Below, one piece after another: positions 9,617 to 18,422 of a stretch of 64,000 bases of DNA. Origin of the DNA: Telmatobacter sp. DSM 110680 (GTDB lineage Bacteria; Acidobacteriota; Terriglobia; Terriglobales; Acidobacteriaceae); the NCBI RefSeq assembly GCF_039994875.1, contig NZ_CP121196.1, positions 4,960,001 to 5,024,000 of the forward strand, written 5' to 3'. The notes under the pieces were generated by a model, which made no database searches, was not told the DNA's origin, and saw only the letters and a program-made list of their open reading frames with translations. Each line of letters begins with the position of its first letter. Positions within the stretch are counted from its first letter, which is position 1. Both the position numbers and the translations under genes were made by a program.

Positions 9617-10678
9617 ATGAAGGTGTTGATCTCAGGAGTATGCGGTTTTGCCGGGAGTCATCTGGCGCGCTTTCTGCTAGAGTCGCACGAAGGTCTCTCC
9701 ATCGTCGGAATTGACAATTTATCGCGCTTCGGAAGTGAGACAAATCGACTCGCACTAAAGCAAGCGGGTGTCGAACTTTTTCATGGCGATGTTCGCGTCG
9801 CGAGCGATCTGGAAGCCCTGCCGCGAGCCGATTGGGTAATTGATGCAGCAGCACAACCAAGCGTTCTGGCTGGCCGCGATGGAAAAACGAGTACCCGCCA
9901 ATTACTGGAACACAATCTGCTCGGCACGGTAAATCTACTTGAATATTGCCGCAGCTCGAACGCAGGCTTCGTCCTTCTCAGCACCAGCCGGGTTTACTCC
10001 ATTCGAGCCTTGACACAGTTGCCCTTGCGGGTCGAGTCTCATGCTTTCACACTCGAAGCCTCGGGAGTGTTGCCCGACGGAGTTTCGTCGACCGGAGTAA
10101 GTGAGCGATTCAGCGAAGAGGCGCCTATCTCCATCTATGGGGCGACCAAGCTTGCTTCGGAACGTTTAGCGCAAGAATTCGCCTGGGCCTTCCAGTTCCC
10201 TGTTTGGATCAACCGCTGTGGAGTACTCGCCGGCGCGGGGCAGTTTGGAACTGCCGAGCAAGGAATTTTTTCCTATTGGCTCCATGCTCACGCGGCCAGA
10301 AGGACGCTAAAGTACCTTGGTTTTGGGGGCCAGGGATTCCAGGTTCGAGACGCTTTGCATCCGCGCGACCTCGCGAGGCTGGTCGATTTGCAGTTGCACA
10401 GTCCAGGCACGGGTCAGCTCCTGAATGTCTCGGGAGGGCTCGTTAATTCGATGTCTCTGGCACAGTTAACAGCATGGTGTGATGAACGGTTTGGTACACA
10501 TAAACCGATCCCGGACGGTAGTGAGCGTCCATACGACGTGCCATGGTTGATTCTCGATTCAACTCGAGTTCGAGCCTCGACGGCCTGGGAGCCCAAGATA
10601 AAGCTGGCTGAGATTCTAGATGAGATCGCAGATCATGCTACCGCTAATCCGGAGTGGCTCACGCGGTGCGGCCTATGA
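9617..10678 (+). CDS. NAD-dependent epimerase/dehydratase (CDP-paratose epimerase-like)
   Basis: A 353-residue extended SDR protein, distantly similar to its upstream neighbour (AAQPS motif after the second half-Rossmann, LLSTSRVY, VRDALHPRDLARL). The Rossmann motif SGVCGFAGSH starts at residue 6. Here the catalytic YxxxK is intact as YGATK. It probably works on the same nucleotide-sugar pathway as the preceding gene, for example as a dehydratase or epimerase in dideoxysugar synthesis. It starts 4 bases after the first epimerase and its TGA overlaps the ATG of the next gene, so the three genes are one operon. Confidence 0.8.
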   Translation: MKVLISGVCGFAGSHLARFLLESHEGLSIVGIDNLSRFGSETNRLALKQAGVELFHGDVRVASDLEALPRADWVIDAAAQPSVLAGRDGKTSTRQLLEHNLLGTVNLLEYCRSSNAGFVLLSTSRVYSIRALTQLPLRVESHAFTLEASGVLPDGVSSTGVSERFSEEAPISIYGATKLASERLAQEFAWAFQFPVWINRCGVLAGAGQFGTAEQGIFSYWLHAHAARRTLKYLGFGGQGFQVRDALHPRDLARLVDLQLHSPGTGQLLNVSGGLVNSMSLAQLTAWCDERFGTHKPIPDGSERPYDVPWLILDSTRVRASTAWEPKIKLAEILDEIADHATANPEWLTRCGL

Positions 10679-11448
10679 CTGCCCCTGACTCGGCGGAAGT
10701 TCCATTGACTCTGCTCTCGGTTGTGATCCCCGCCCGCGATGAAGAAGGCTGTATCGCATCGACGATTGAACATCTACATGTAGAGTTGCGCCTTCATCGG
10801 ATTCCGCACGAAATCATTGTTGTTGACGATGGAAGCACCGACCGGACCGCCCAGATTGTGACCGAACTGGCGGCGCGCATTCCCGAAGCGCGGCTCGTTC
10901 AAAATGGGCCTTCTCACGGATTCGGACGAGCAATCAATTGCGGCCTGCAAAGCATGCGCGGCGATGCGGTGGTCATCATGATGGCGGATGAATCCGATGA
11001 TTGCCGCGACGTTGTGCGCTATTGGAACGCTCTCAACGAAGGCTGGGATGCTGTCTTCGGCTCGCGATTCATGAAGGGCGGCGGGGTGATTGATTACCCA
11101 TGGCTCAAGCTTCGCATTAATCGTATGGCGAATCTTTTCATCCGATTGCTCTTCGGCATCTCGTTGAACGACACGACCAATGCATTCAAAGGCTATCGCC
11201 GCAGGGTGATTGAGGGTTGCCAGCCCCTGCTATCTGCACATTTCAATATGACGGTGGAGATCCCGCTCAAGGCGATCGTTCGCGGCTATTCCTGGACCAC
11301 GATGCCAATCACATGGCGCAATCGACGAACGGGTGAGGCGAAACTGAAGATTCAAGAGATGGGCAGCCGATACCTGTTCATATGCCTTTATCTATGGCTC
11401 GAGAAGTATCTGAGCCGAGGGGACTACACGAAACAACCAAGTGCGTGA
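10675..11448 (+). CDS. GT2 glycosyltransferase, dolichol-phosphate mannosyltransferase-like
   Basis: A 257-residue family 2 glycosyltransferase. It has the N-terminal SVVIPARDEEGCIAS, the nucleotide-binding VVDDGSTDRT and an acidic motif MMADESDD at the DxD position. LNDTTNAFKGYRR is typical of polyprenyl-phosphate sugar synthases (DPM1-like). No C-terminal membrane helices are evident. It should load a sugar from a nucleotide donor onto a polyprenyl phosphate or a lipid-linked glycan at the cytoplasmic face. ATG 10675 overlaps the upstream stop (ATGA); GTG 10654 is a less likely start. Confidence 0.85.
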   Translation: MTAPDSAEVPLTLLSVVIPARDEEGCIASTIEHLHVELRLHRIPHEIIVVDDGSTDRTAQIVTELAARIPEARLVQNGPSHGFGRAINCGLQSMRGDAVVIMMADESDDCRDVVRYWNALNEGWDAVFGSRFMKGGGVIDYPWLKLRINRMANLFIRLLFGISLNDTTNAFKGYRRRVIEGCQPLLSAHFNMTVEIPLKAIVRGYSWTTMPITWRNRRTGEAKLKIQEMGSRYLFICLYLWLEKYLSRGDYTKQPSA

Positions 11449-11549
11449 ATGAATCTCAAAGTTTGCCTTCATTGATACGCATTGCCTAAATCTTAGCGTT
11501 GTTGATGGTGTCTCAGTTTCGTTTCGGATTTCATTTCGGGTACACATAA

Positions 11550-13565
11550 TTGCGATACAAGGCCGACTCATTACGGAAATGGCTGTTGCCAGAACATCTG
11601 CTATGGTGCCTTGTTCTTGTCCTGTTCTTTAATGCATTCGGGATGTTTACTCCGACGATGCCCGTTGGGGGGCGTAGTCCCTTGGAATCGCTGACTCCTT
11701 CCTGGGAATATGGCCTCAATGAAGCGGTCGCCCAAAGGCTTGTATTCGGAAAAGATTTAGTATTTACTTTCGGGCCATACGCATCGGTATATACCCATCT
11801 TTACCATCCGAATTGCGTATGGATTATGACCTTGGGAATCACCCTCGTTGATAGCCTCTTCTTGCTCTGCTTTGGATGGCTCGTAAAAAATGCTCGCTGG
11901 CAATGGCCTTGGATCTTAGCTTGCGGGCTAGCAATACCAGTGACAAGTCCAGACGCGTTTCTCTTCTCCTTACCCTTGCTCGTGGGTCTCATCATCTTCA
12001 AGTTGGGTCTTTCATCCAAGGGATGGGCCTTTGAAGACAAGTCCATCGTGGCACTGATCTCGCTTGCTTTCGCGTGCCTTGGATTGCTGCCATTGATCAA
12101 AGGCTCGCTCCTCCTCTTAACAGTGGGGATTTGTATAGCCTGTTTCGCATTCCTTTCCGGTCAGCGAAGGTGGACAACAGGGCTGATATGCCTGATCGCG
12201 CCAGCAATCTCAATGGCATTTTTCTGGGTTGCTTCGGGGCAGCCATTAATCGCCCTACCGGGATACCTCTCGAGCATGACCCTCATCATATCCGGCTATA
12301 CGGAGGCTATGGCCGTCGCTGGCTCTCAGCAGATTTTGCTTCTTTTCATGGTCGGTGCTGGCGTGATGATGCTTAGTATCGCTATACAAAAGGGCATTTC
12401 GATTAGTCAGAAAGGGTTCCTCGTTTTTATCTTCGCTCTCTTCTTGTTTGTCGGATTCAAGGCTGGATTTGTCCGTCAAGACCTCCATTTTTCGGAGGCG
12501 ATGAATTGCCTGGCGCTTGGCAGTCTGTTCTTGGCGACATTTCACTCGGATGTCAAATTTTCATTCGGTTCCAAGAGGCTGCTGGCAATAACTCTTTGCG
12601 CAACCTTCTTAGCTTTTCTCCCCTTGTTGTTGTCTGGTGCTGCAATTGAAGAATCACTGGTCAATCAGACATCGGCCGGCGGCCAATCGACAGTGGGGCT
12701 CAAAGGCCTGATCAATAATGGCCCGAAATTGATTCACCTCGTCTCATTGCAAGAGTCCTGGCGATTGCATCCATGGGATTTTAGGGTGTGGGCTTGGCGG
12801 GAGGAATTCGAGCAAGCGAATCGAGAGATCAATAAAACGTCGGGATTGAACTTTGCAATCCGGGGAACAGCAGATATTTATTCATATGAACAATCGAGCT
12901 TGTTGGCTAGAGGTCTCCCGTGGGATCCAAGGCCGGTTCTCCAGAGCTACAGCGCCTATACTCCTGAACTTATTCGACGCGACGAACAGCACCTGCGGGA
13001 CGGTGAAGCTCCGGATAATCTGATATTCCGACTGGAGACGATTGATAATCGCCTGCCCTCTTTGGACGACGGCCAGAGTTGGCCGGCTATGCTGGACAAC
13101 TATTCAGTGTCCGATTCTGCTAATGAGTGGGTTCTCCTCGCGAAGAGGCCAGGAGCAATCAGGCGGGAGAGCAAATACACTGCTCTCGGAACGGTCTCGG
13201 CTGAGCTTGAGGATGATGTGGCCGTACCCGCCGCCACTGGTCCGATCTTTGTGGAAATCAGCCAAAGACTAAGTACTGTCGGGAAAGTTATCTCGCTGGT
13301 CTACAAGGTACCGTCGCTGAGTTTGAAAGTAACCATGCGCAATGGAGAAGCATCGGTATACCGAGTTAGTGCAAACACGATGGAAACTGGATTCCTTCTC
13401 TCGCCGCTTGTAATCAGCAATGCTGACTTCGTGAGGCTCTTTGATTCCAATGCAGCGACGCGCGGAGATGATGCAGTCAAGAGCATTGCTCTCGAGGTCC
13501 CCGGGGAGCGATCAGTCTGCTGGAACAAGAAGTACACGGTCACTTTTAAGCAATATGAGTATTGA
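11550..13565 (+). CDS. Large polytopic membrane protein of unknown function
   Basis: A 671-residue protein with an N-terminal membrane segment (LLWCLVLVLFFNAF) and about ten more hydrophobic segments up to residue 370. A soluble C-terminal half follows (about 370-671), probably extracytoplasmic. An in-frame TAA ends directly before TTG 11550, so translation must begin at this TTG or later (ATG 11643). I do not recognise a family motif. The position after the epimerase-epimerase-GT2 operon suggests a role in exporting or modifying a lipid-linked glycan, which is inference. Confidence 0.6.
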   Translation: MRYKADSLRKWLLPEHLLWCLVLVLFFNAFGMFTPTMPVGGRSPLESLTPSWEYGLNEAVAQRLVFGKDLVFTFGPYASVYTHLYHPNCVWIMTLGITLVDSLFLLCFGWLVKNARWQWPWILACGLAIPVTSPDAFLFSLPLLVGLIIFKLGLSSKGWAFEDKSIVALISLAFACLGLLPLIKGSLLLLTVGICIACFAFLSGQRRWTTGLICLIAPAISMAFFWVASGQPLIALPGYLSSMTLIISGYTEAMAVAGSQQILLLFMVGAGVMMLSIAIQKGISISQKGFLVFIFALFLFVGFKAGFVRQDLHFSEAMNCLALGSLFLATFHSDVKFSFGSKRLLAITLCATFLAFLPLLLSGAAIEESLVNQTSAGGQSTVGLKGLINNGPKLIHLVSLQESWRLHPWDFRVWAWREEFEQANREINKTSGLNFAIRGTADIYSYEQSSLLARGLPWDPRPVLQSYSAYTPELIRRDEQHLRDGEAPDNLIFRLETIDNRLPSLDDGQSWPAMLDNYSVSDSANEWVLLAKRPGAIRRESKYTALGTVSAELEDDVAVPAATGPIFVEISQRLSTVGKVISLVYKVPSLSLKVTMRNGEASVYRVSANTMETGFLLSPLVISNADFVRLFDSNAATRGDDAVKSIALEVPGERSVCWNKKYTVTFKQYEY

Positions 13566-13690
13566 TCTATTTATTCGAGTCGGTTCGTTCCGCGAGAAGT
13601 GAAAGTTCAAACTAAAGTGCCGGACCTTGGACGAGCAAGATCTTTGTGGCTCACTCAATCGGAGTCAAAACTCTTGCGATTGGTTAGTGG

Positions 13691-14668
13691 TTAATTCGTG
13701 AGTTTATCTAGCCGACCGGAACCAAAGGCTGCGACAGCTGCAAGCAGCGCGCCGGCAAAGACATCGGAGATGTAATGCTCGCCGGTAGTCACGGTAGAGA
13801 AGATGATGAGTCCGGACAAGATTGAAGCCGGGATTCGCAGAGAAGGGAACACCCACAGCGCTTGCGCGCAGAGGATGGCCCAGAAAACATGGAATGACGG
13901 AAAGCAGACTATACCGGTCGGAAGGTGATACTCGCACGGGCCAGGATGGCGCAGAAGAAATAGAGTGGCTTGGGAGGCAATTTGGTCCGGCCTTGCGGCG
14001 ACGTGATACCCATACCATGGCCCCACCGCCGGAATTAGCGCAAAGCAAGGAAGGCCGACAGCGAATCCAATCACGTTTGCTAGCAGGAACTGTTTCGCTG
14101 CTTGTGCTTTGCCGGCGAGCGCCGTCACCAGAATCGCCGCACGCATGTAAGGGAAGAGTAGAAAGTAACTACCACTCGCAAGGATGCCCAGCGGGTTGCG
14201 TAACGACCACGCCACGATTACCGGGATTCGAACGCCAGCATACTGATCCAAGCGAACAAGAAGGGCGTCCCTGAGTTCAAAGCCAAGGCCAAGTCGGGCC
14301 GCAATTGCTACGGGAAAATTAAGTGTGTAAGTAAAGAAAATCGCCCAAAAGATGACGGCAATAAGATCCTTCCAATACAGTTTCCCCTTCTCCTCCAAAT
14401 ACAAAGTAGCGGATAGTACTGCGACTCCCACACAGACAAGAGCAAAGAACATCGTGCCGACATTGGGCACATGAATCTGTGTCGCCTTACACCCGACAAA
14501 GGACACAACCAAAATTGCCGTGCCTGCATAAGCCATCTTGATATTGAAGCTGGGATGGCGAAGGGCATGTCTCCAGGATACGAAAATAGGGCTTGAGCTT
14601 AATTCGCGAAACCAAGTTCGATGGAGTTCCCCCGGAGCCGACTTGCGCTGAACTTCGGTTTCTGCCAT
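13691..14668 (-). CDS. PAP2-superfamily membrane phosphatase (inositol phosphotransferase-like)
   Basis: A 325-residue protein with about six to eight membrane helices. The C-terminal third has the PAP2 histidine motifs in the arrangement CFPSFHVFWAIL and TTGEHYISDVFAG, as in the Aur1/Ipt1-like branch of the superfamily, with an upstream LIPAVGPW. PAP2 proteins act on lipid phosphates or pyrophosphates, for instance recycling undecaprenyl pyrophosphate, or transfer phospho-head groups. A paralogue with the same motifs is at 33886-34848. It is convergent with the gene at 11550-13565. Confidence 0.75.
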   Translation of the reverse strand: MAETEVQRKSAPGELHRTWFRELSSSPIFVSWRHALRHPSFNIKMAYAGTAILVVSFVGCKATQIHVPNVGTMFFALVCVGVAVLSATLYLEEKGKLYWKDLIAVIFWAIFFTYTLNFPVAIAARLGLGFELRDALLVRLDQYAGVRIPVIVAWSLRNPLGILASGSYFLLFPYMRAAILVTALAGKAQAAKQFLLANVIGFAVGLPCFALIPAVGPWYGYHVAARPDQIASQATLFLLRHPGPCEYHLPTGIVCFPSFHVFWAILCAQALWVFPSLRIPASILSGLIIFSTVTTGEHYISDVFAGALLAAVAAFGSGRLDKLTN

Positions 14669-15052
14669 CCCCAGTCTCCACGATGTTTAAGGTTAGTGCC
14701 ACTCAATAAAAACTCTTACGATTGGATCTCTTTCTGCAATTATTCGACCAAGGGTCGTAACCAGCAATTCTGGCGTTTCGCTGGGAAAATGGCCTACTTG
14801 CGGGTAACGCCGGCCACTTCACCCATTATTGATTTTAGCTCCGACCAGCGTGACTGGGTGAGAAGTCGGTGGATCAAAGCTAGTGGCCCCGGAAATTGTG
14901 GGGCGCGGGGATCATGTCAATCAAGTTGATAGCTCGTTATCTTGCACTTCGGTAATTTGCGGCTCTCAACGACAGCCAAGCCGATAGATTTCAGGTCTCG
15001 AAGAATACCGGCGTCGCGTCGCATCTTCATTGCGGGGCCAGAATTGCGTTGC
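14669..15052. other. Intergenic stretch without a supported gene
   Basis: This 384-base gap separates a PAP2 gene and an acyltransferase gene, both on the minus strand, so it may carry the promoter for the PAP2 gene. I see no convincing coding frame, RNA gene, terminator or repeat. A plus-strand open frame running through the PAP2 start (14621-14929) has no recognisable features. Confidence 0.4.
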
Positions 15053-16066
15053 TTAGGCTAGTTCAGTTTGCGCAGGATTAGGACGTCCGGCAATGCTGGT
15101 CAAGCGATGGCCTAGGCGAGTAGCTGGCCGCTCGATGACATAGTAGCTCGCAAGCGCGAAACAGAACATGAGGCACATCATCACGATTTCGGAGAGAACT
15201 GAGCCACTGATCAGAAAAAAGAACAGGTTCCAGACGTAAAGGCTATAGGAGATGGTCCCTAGCCACGCAAGTGGACGAAACGAGAGGGGACGGGCCATGA
15301 GCGAATTCGGATGAACTACCGAAGCAACGATCAGTACAGCGATTGCGACGGACTCAGTCAGAGGAGGCAAGTACGGGAATCGGGTAACACAGAAAAGAAC
15401 GATCGCACCCGCCGGCAAGGCCAAAACCTTCGACCATCGGCAGGCCAAAGGGCGAAAGCTAGGTTCATTGAGCAGCAGTGACACCAAACATCCAATTAAC
15501 AATGCATCTGCGCGCACTTCGGTACGAAATGAAAGATAGAGATGGTTGTAGAAGTCCCAGTTCAATAACCGGTACCCGGAGCAAAGGAGTGCGCCTGCTA
15601 ATGCGAACCATCTGGCTCGTCGGCCGCCTGCCAATAGCAACAGGCATGGCCAAACAAGATAGAACTGTTCTTCAATGGAAAGCGACCAGAAGGAGGCAGT
15701 AAGTCCCTGCCCCAAATGTCCAAGAAAGTTGCGGAAAATAAACAGGCAGGAGACCACTTCCGTCGAAGTGAGAGTCTGTATCCCGATAGCCTTTCCAAAC
15801 AACCAAATCACGATCAAATAGACCCAAACCACCGGCAGCAGTCGAAAAAAACGGCGTAGATAAAACCGCTTAAGATCAATCGGCCCTTCCAGTAGTTTGG
15901 TGGTAATCAAAAAGCCGCTCAACACGAAGAAGATGGTGACACCGTGTTGTCCGGTATTTGTCCACGGCCCCGGAATCGATCGGTGCATCGTTCCCTGAAT
16001 GTGCTCGAGCAAGACCAGCGTGATCGCAACGCCGCGCCAGCCGTCCAACGAAGGGATCCGATTCAT
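15053..16066 (-). CDS. Acyltransferase 3 family membrane protein (OafA/YrhL-like)
   Basis: A 337-residue integral membrane protein. The N-terminal SLDGWRGVAITLVLLEH carries the family His, and FFVLSGFLITTKLL and FYLRRFFRLLP follow. About ten hydrophobic segments follow, including SLSIEEQFYLVWP. Members transfer acetyl or other acyl groups from the cytoplasm onto surface polysaccharides or lipids (O-antigen acetylation). Length is close to the membrane core of the family, with no SGNH domain. Its place in the glycan cluster fits polysaccharide decoration. Confidence 0.88.
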   Translation of the reverse strand: MNRIPSLDGWRGVAITLVLLEHIQGTMHRSIPGPWTNTGQHGVTIFFVLSGFLITTKLLEGPIDLKRFYLRRFFRLLPVVWVYLIVIWLFGKAIGIQTLTSTEVVSCLFIFRNFLGHLGQGLTASFWSLSIEEQFYLVWPCLLLLAGGRRARWFALAGALLCSGYRLLNWDFYNHLYLSFRTEVRADALLIGCLVSLLLNEPSFRPLACRWSKVLALPAGAIVLFCVTRFPYLPPLTESVAIAVLIVASVVHPNSLMARPLSFRPLAWLGTISYSLYVWNLFFFLISGSVLSEIVMMCLMFCFALASYYVIERPATRLGHRLTSIAGRPNPAQTELA

Positions 16067-16234
16067 CGCGCTAGCTCACGTTTCCGGGCATAAAACTCCT
16101 CATTCGGAGAACTTCGGCTCGAAAATCCTCATCGGCTTTGCCCGACCAGCCGAGTCGAGGTAGATGTTCACGATGAGTTTGGGCAGCCTTCAACGGGCAG
16201 GCCCCAGGACGCAGTCATCGCCTCCTGCGACCCA

Positions 16235-16381
16235 TCGCAAATGGTGCGCGCGGAATATAAACGACGTGGGTCGAGAAGAGAGGAATGACGTTTTTCTGGA
16301 TGGCACGGTAACGAGTTTATCAGGGGGGCGCATGCCGTAAACAGAATCAGGCCGAGGTCCGGCTAGATTGGAGTTGCTCAT
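16235..16381 (-). pseudogene. Decayed copy of the 5' end of polA
   Basis: Read on the minus strand from ATG 16379-16381, this stretch encodes MSNSNLAG, then DKLVTVP and SFIFRAHH. These match the polA N-terminus (MSDTSNSAF, DKLVTVP, SFIFRAYH). At DNA level a 22-base block at 16302-16323 is identical to 8116-8137 inside polA. The neighbouring 16243-16265 matches 8053-8075 at about 20 of 23 positions. Indels between the blocks break the frame and the similarity fades below about 16235, so it is a non-functional fragment. It has the same orientation as polA, 8.2 kb away. A large gene set lies between the two copies. Confidence 0.85.
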
Positions 16382-16640
16382 ACTGAATGATCTGGGTGCG
16401 GGTCTCAGCGGCCATGTCGGCGCCAGATTGCCATTGGCGATACCACTGCATCGTCCATTCCACTTGCGAATCGTGTCCATGGGCTGCGAGAAACCGTCAT
16501 GGAAATAAGCGTGTACCTCGCCTTTAGAGGTGAGCTTCTGGGTCGGGCCGCCCTCAAACGCCGTGCTTTCGTCTGGGATCTCGCTGATGACCGAGGGTGA
16601 AAGAACAAGAAGGCGCTGTTAATATTGCCACCTTCGATCG
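16382..16640 (-). pseudogene. Possible degenerate coding remnant upstream of the polA fragment
   Basis: On the minus strand a frame from about 16617 to 16441 reads as a plausible protein piece (SVISEIPDESTAFEGG, then GEVHAYFHDGFSQPMDT). Protein-like reading then continues in another frame (VEWTMQWYRQWQSGAD). This looks like a frameshifted gene relic, but I do not recognise the family. It may be what once stood next to polA, or part of whatever carried the polA fragment here. The evidence is only the look of the translation. Confidence 0.3.
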
Positions 16641-16752
16641 CCAGCGGAGTTGGCTTTTTCTCTCTCGTGCTCAGCATTTCGATCCCGGGTACGGGGAGAC
16701 AGACTATTTTATCTACCGCGTGCCACCAATGCTACTATCTGAGGCGGCGACT

Positions 16753-17547
16753 ATGACTCACGAATTGCTCATCCGAGCCAAGCAAAGGCTTCTCCAGATG
16801 CACTATGAAAGCGGCGTCGGCCACATTGGGGGTAACCTGTCCTGCCTCGACATGTTGATGACGCTCTACCACGAGGTTCTGGATGATAACGATGAGTTTG
16901 TTTTGTCGAAAGGCCATGCAGCCGGCGCCATGTACGTCACGTTGTGGTCATTAGGAGTCCTAACCGACGACGATCTCCGATCGTTTCACAAGGACGGAAC
17001 GCGTCTGAGCGGACATCCCCCGTTGCAAGGAATTCCAGAGATTCCATTTGCCACTGGCAGTCTGGGCCATGGACTCAGTCTGTCTTGCGGCTTGGCGCTC
17101 GGCAGGAAACTGAAGCAGGAACCGGGCCGCGTCTTCTGCCTCATGTCGGATGGCGAATGGAACGAAGGATCGAATTGGGAGGCACTCATTTTTCTCAAGC
17201 ATCATCACCTCGACAATCTCACCTTGATCGTTGACCTTAATGGTCTGCAAGGCATGGGACCTACTCGCGACATCGCCGACCTCTCGCCGCTGGCTAACAA
17301 GTTTCGAGCCTTCGGTTTATCTACGGTGGAGGTTAACGGCCACGATTGTGAATCCTTAGTTACTGTTCTGCAGCAACGGGAATCCGAGCCCATCGCCGTC
17401 GTGGCGAATACCACCAAAGGAATGGGAGTATCGTTTATGGAGAATCGATTCGAATGGCATTACTTGCCTATCCGTGAGGAACAGTACCGGCAAGCGATCC
17501 TGGAACTGAGCAAAGAATGCGCCAAGAATTCCGTCGAACCCTCCTAG
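16753..17547 (+). CDS. Transketolase N-terminal (TPP-binding) subunit
   Basis: A 264-residue protein equal to the N-terminal, thiamine-diphosphate-binding half of transketolase. Visible motifs are GVGHIGGNLSCLDML, FVLSKGHAAGAMYVTLW, ATGSLGHGLS and the TPP/Mg motif SDGEWNEGSNWEA with downstream DLNGLQG (Ser replaces the usual first Gly of GDG). It should pair with the next gene product to move two-carbon ketol units. ATG 16753 is chosen because similarity starts there. The downstream gene overlaps by 31 bases. Split transketolases inside polysaccharide clusters often serve special sugar synthesis rather than the pentose phosphate pathway; that role is inferred. Confidence 0.9.
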   Translation: MTHELLIRAKQRLLQMHYESGVGHIGGNLSCLDMLMTLYHEVLDDNDEFVLSKGHAAGAMYVTLWSLGVLTDDDLRSFHKDGTRLSGHPPLQGIPEIPFATGSLGHGLSLSCGLALGRKLKQEPGRVFCLMSDGEWNEGSNWEALIFLKHHHLDNLTLIVDLNGLQGMGPTRDIADLSPLANKFRAFGLSTVEVNGHDCESLVTVLQQRESEPIAVVANTTKGMGVSFMENRFEWHYLPIREEQYRQAILELSKECAKNSVEPS

Positions 17548-18422
17548 AGTTCTCGGCTTGCCCTGAATTCGTATTCTTAACTGGCGATCTGGGTTTTATG
17601 GCGCTCGAACCACTACGCGAGGCCATGGAACAGCGGTTTATCAATGCGGGCGTTGCAGAGCAAAACATGGTGGGGGTAGCGGCAGGCTTGGCAAAAAGCG
17701 GACTCCGACCATGGGCTTACAGCATTGCTCCATTTCTGTATGCCCGCCCCTTCGAACAGATTCGAAATGATGTGTGTCTGCACAATCTTCCGGTCGTGTT
17801 GGTTGGTAATGGCGGCGGATATGGATATGGCGTCATGGGCACTACGCATCACGCACTGGAAGATTATGGTACGCTCCTGACACTGCCCAACATGCGTGCA
17901 TACATACCAGCATTCGATTCTGACTTGCGCTGCATGATCCAACATCTCATGACGGTGAAGCACCCGGCTTATCTTCGGCTGGGTGTTTCCGAACAGCCTT
18001 CTTGGTTAGTACCGGACCCTTACGCTGCGTGGCGGCGAATCCTGCCGGGCGAGGGTCCTACAGTTGCGTTTGTCGGACCTCTAGTGGGTTCCGCTCTGGA
18101 CGCAATACGTGTGTCTGGGGTAAACGCGGACTGCTGGCTTGTGAGTGAATTGCCGATTCATCGGCCGCCGCCCGAGTTTCTATCGAGTGTCAGGGATTCT
18201 GGATACCTCTTAGTCGTGGAGGAGCACGTGTCCGTAGGTAGTTTTGGGCAAATGTTGGCATGCGAACTGCTTGCAGCGGGTGTGTGTCCGACCCGCTTTG
18301 TGCATCGGGCGGCGTTAGGCTACGTCACCGGCCTATATGGCTCGCAGGGATTTCATCGTAAAGAATGTGGACTCGACTCCGCCAGTATAGTGTCAGAGCT
18401 GAACCAAGCTGCGCACTCATGA
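17517..18422 (+). CDS. Transketolase C-terminal subunit
   Basis: A 301-residue partner of the preceding gene, with the pyrimidine-binding and C-terminal transketolase domains. The Glu-containing motif that activates TPP is in FINAGVAEQNMVGVAAGLA. YSIAPFLYARPFEQIRND and GGGYGYGVMGTTHHALED follow. The last 120 residues match the C-terminal domain. The start at 17517 lies inside the end of the upstream gene, and its stop overlaps the ATG of the epimerase-glycosyltransferase fusion, so the three are translationally coupled. Confidence 0.9.
   Translation: MRQEFRRTLLEFSACPEFVFLTGDLGFMALEPLREAMEQRFINAGVAEQNMVGVAAGLAKSGLRPWAYSIAPFLYARPFEQIRNDVCLHNLPVVLVGNGGGYGYGVMGTTHHALEDYGTLLTLPNMRAYIPAFDSDLRCMIQHLMTVKHPAYLRLGVSEQPSWLVPDPYAAWRRILPGEGPTVAFVGPLVGSALDAIRVSGVNADCWLVSELPIHRPPPEFLSSVRDSGYLLVVEEHVSVGSFGQMLACELLAAGVCPTRFVHRAALGYVTGLYGSQGFHRKECGLDSASIVSELNQAAHS

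Noticed and set aside
14621-14929. Plus-strand open frame of 102 codons in the gap before the acyltransferase gene
   Set aside because: Overlaps the start of the PAP2 gene, has no ribosome site or known domain.
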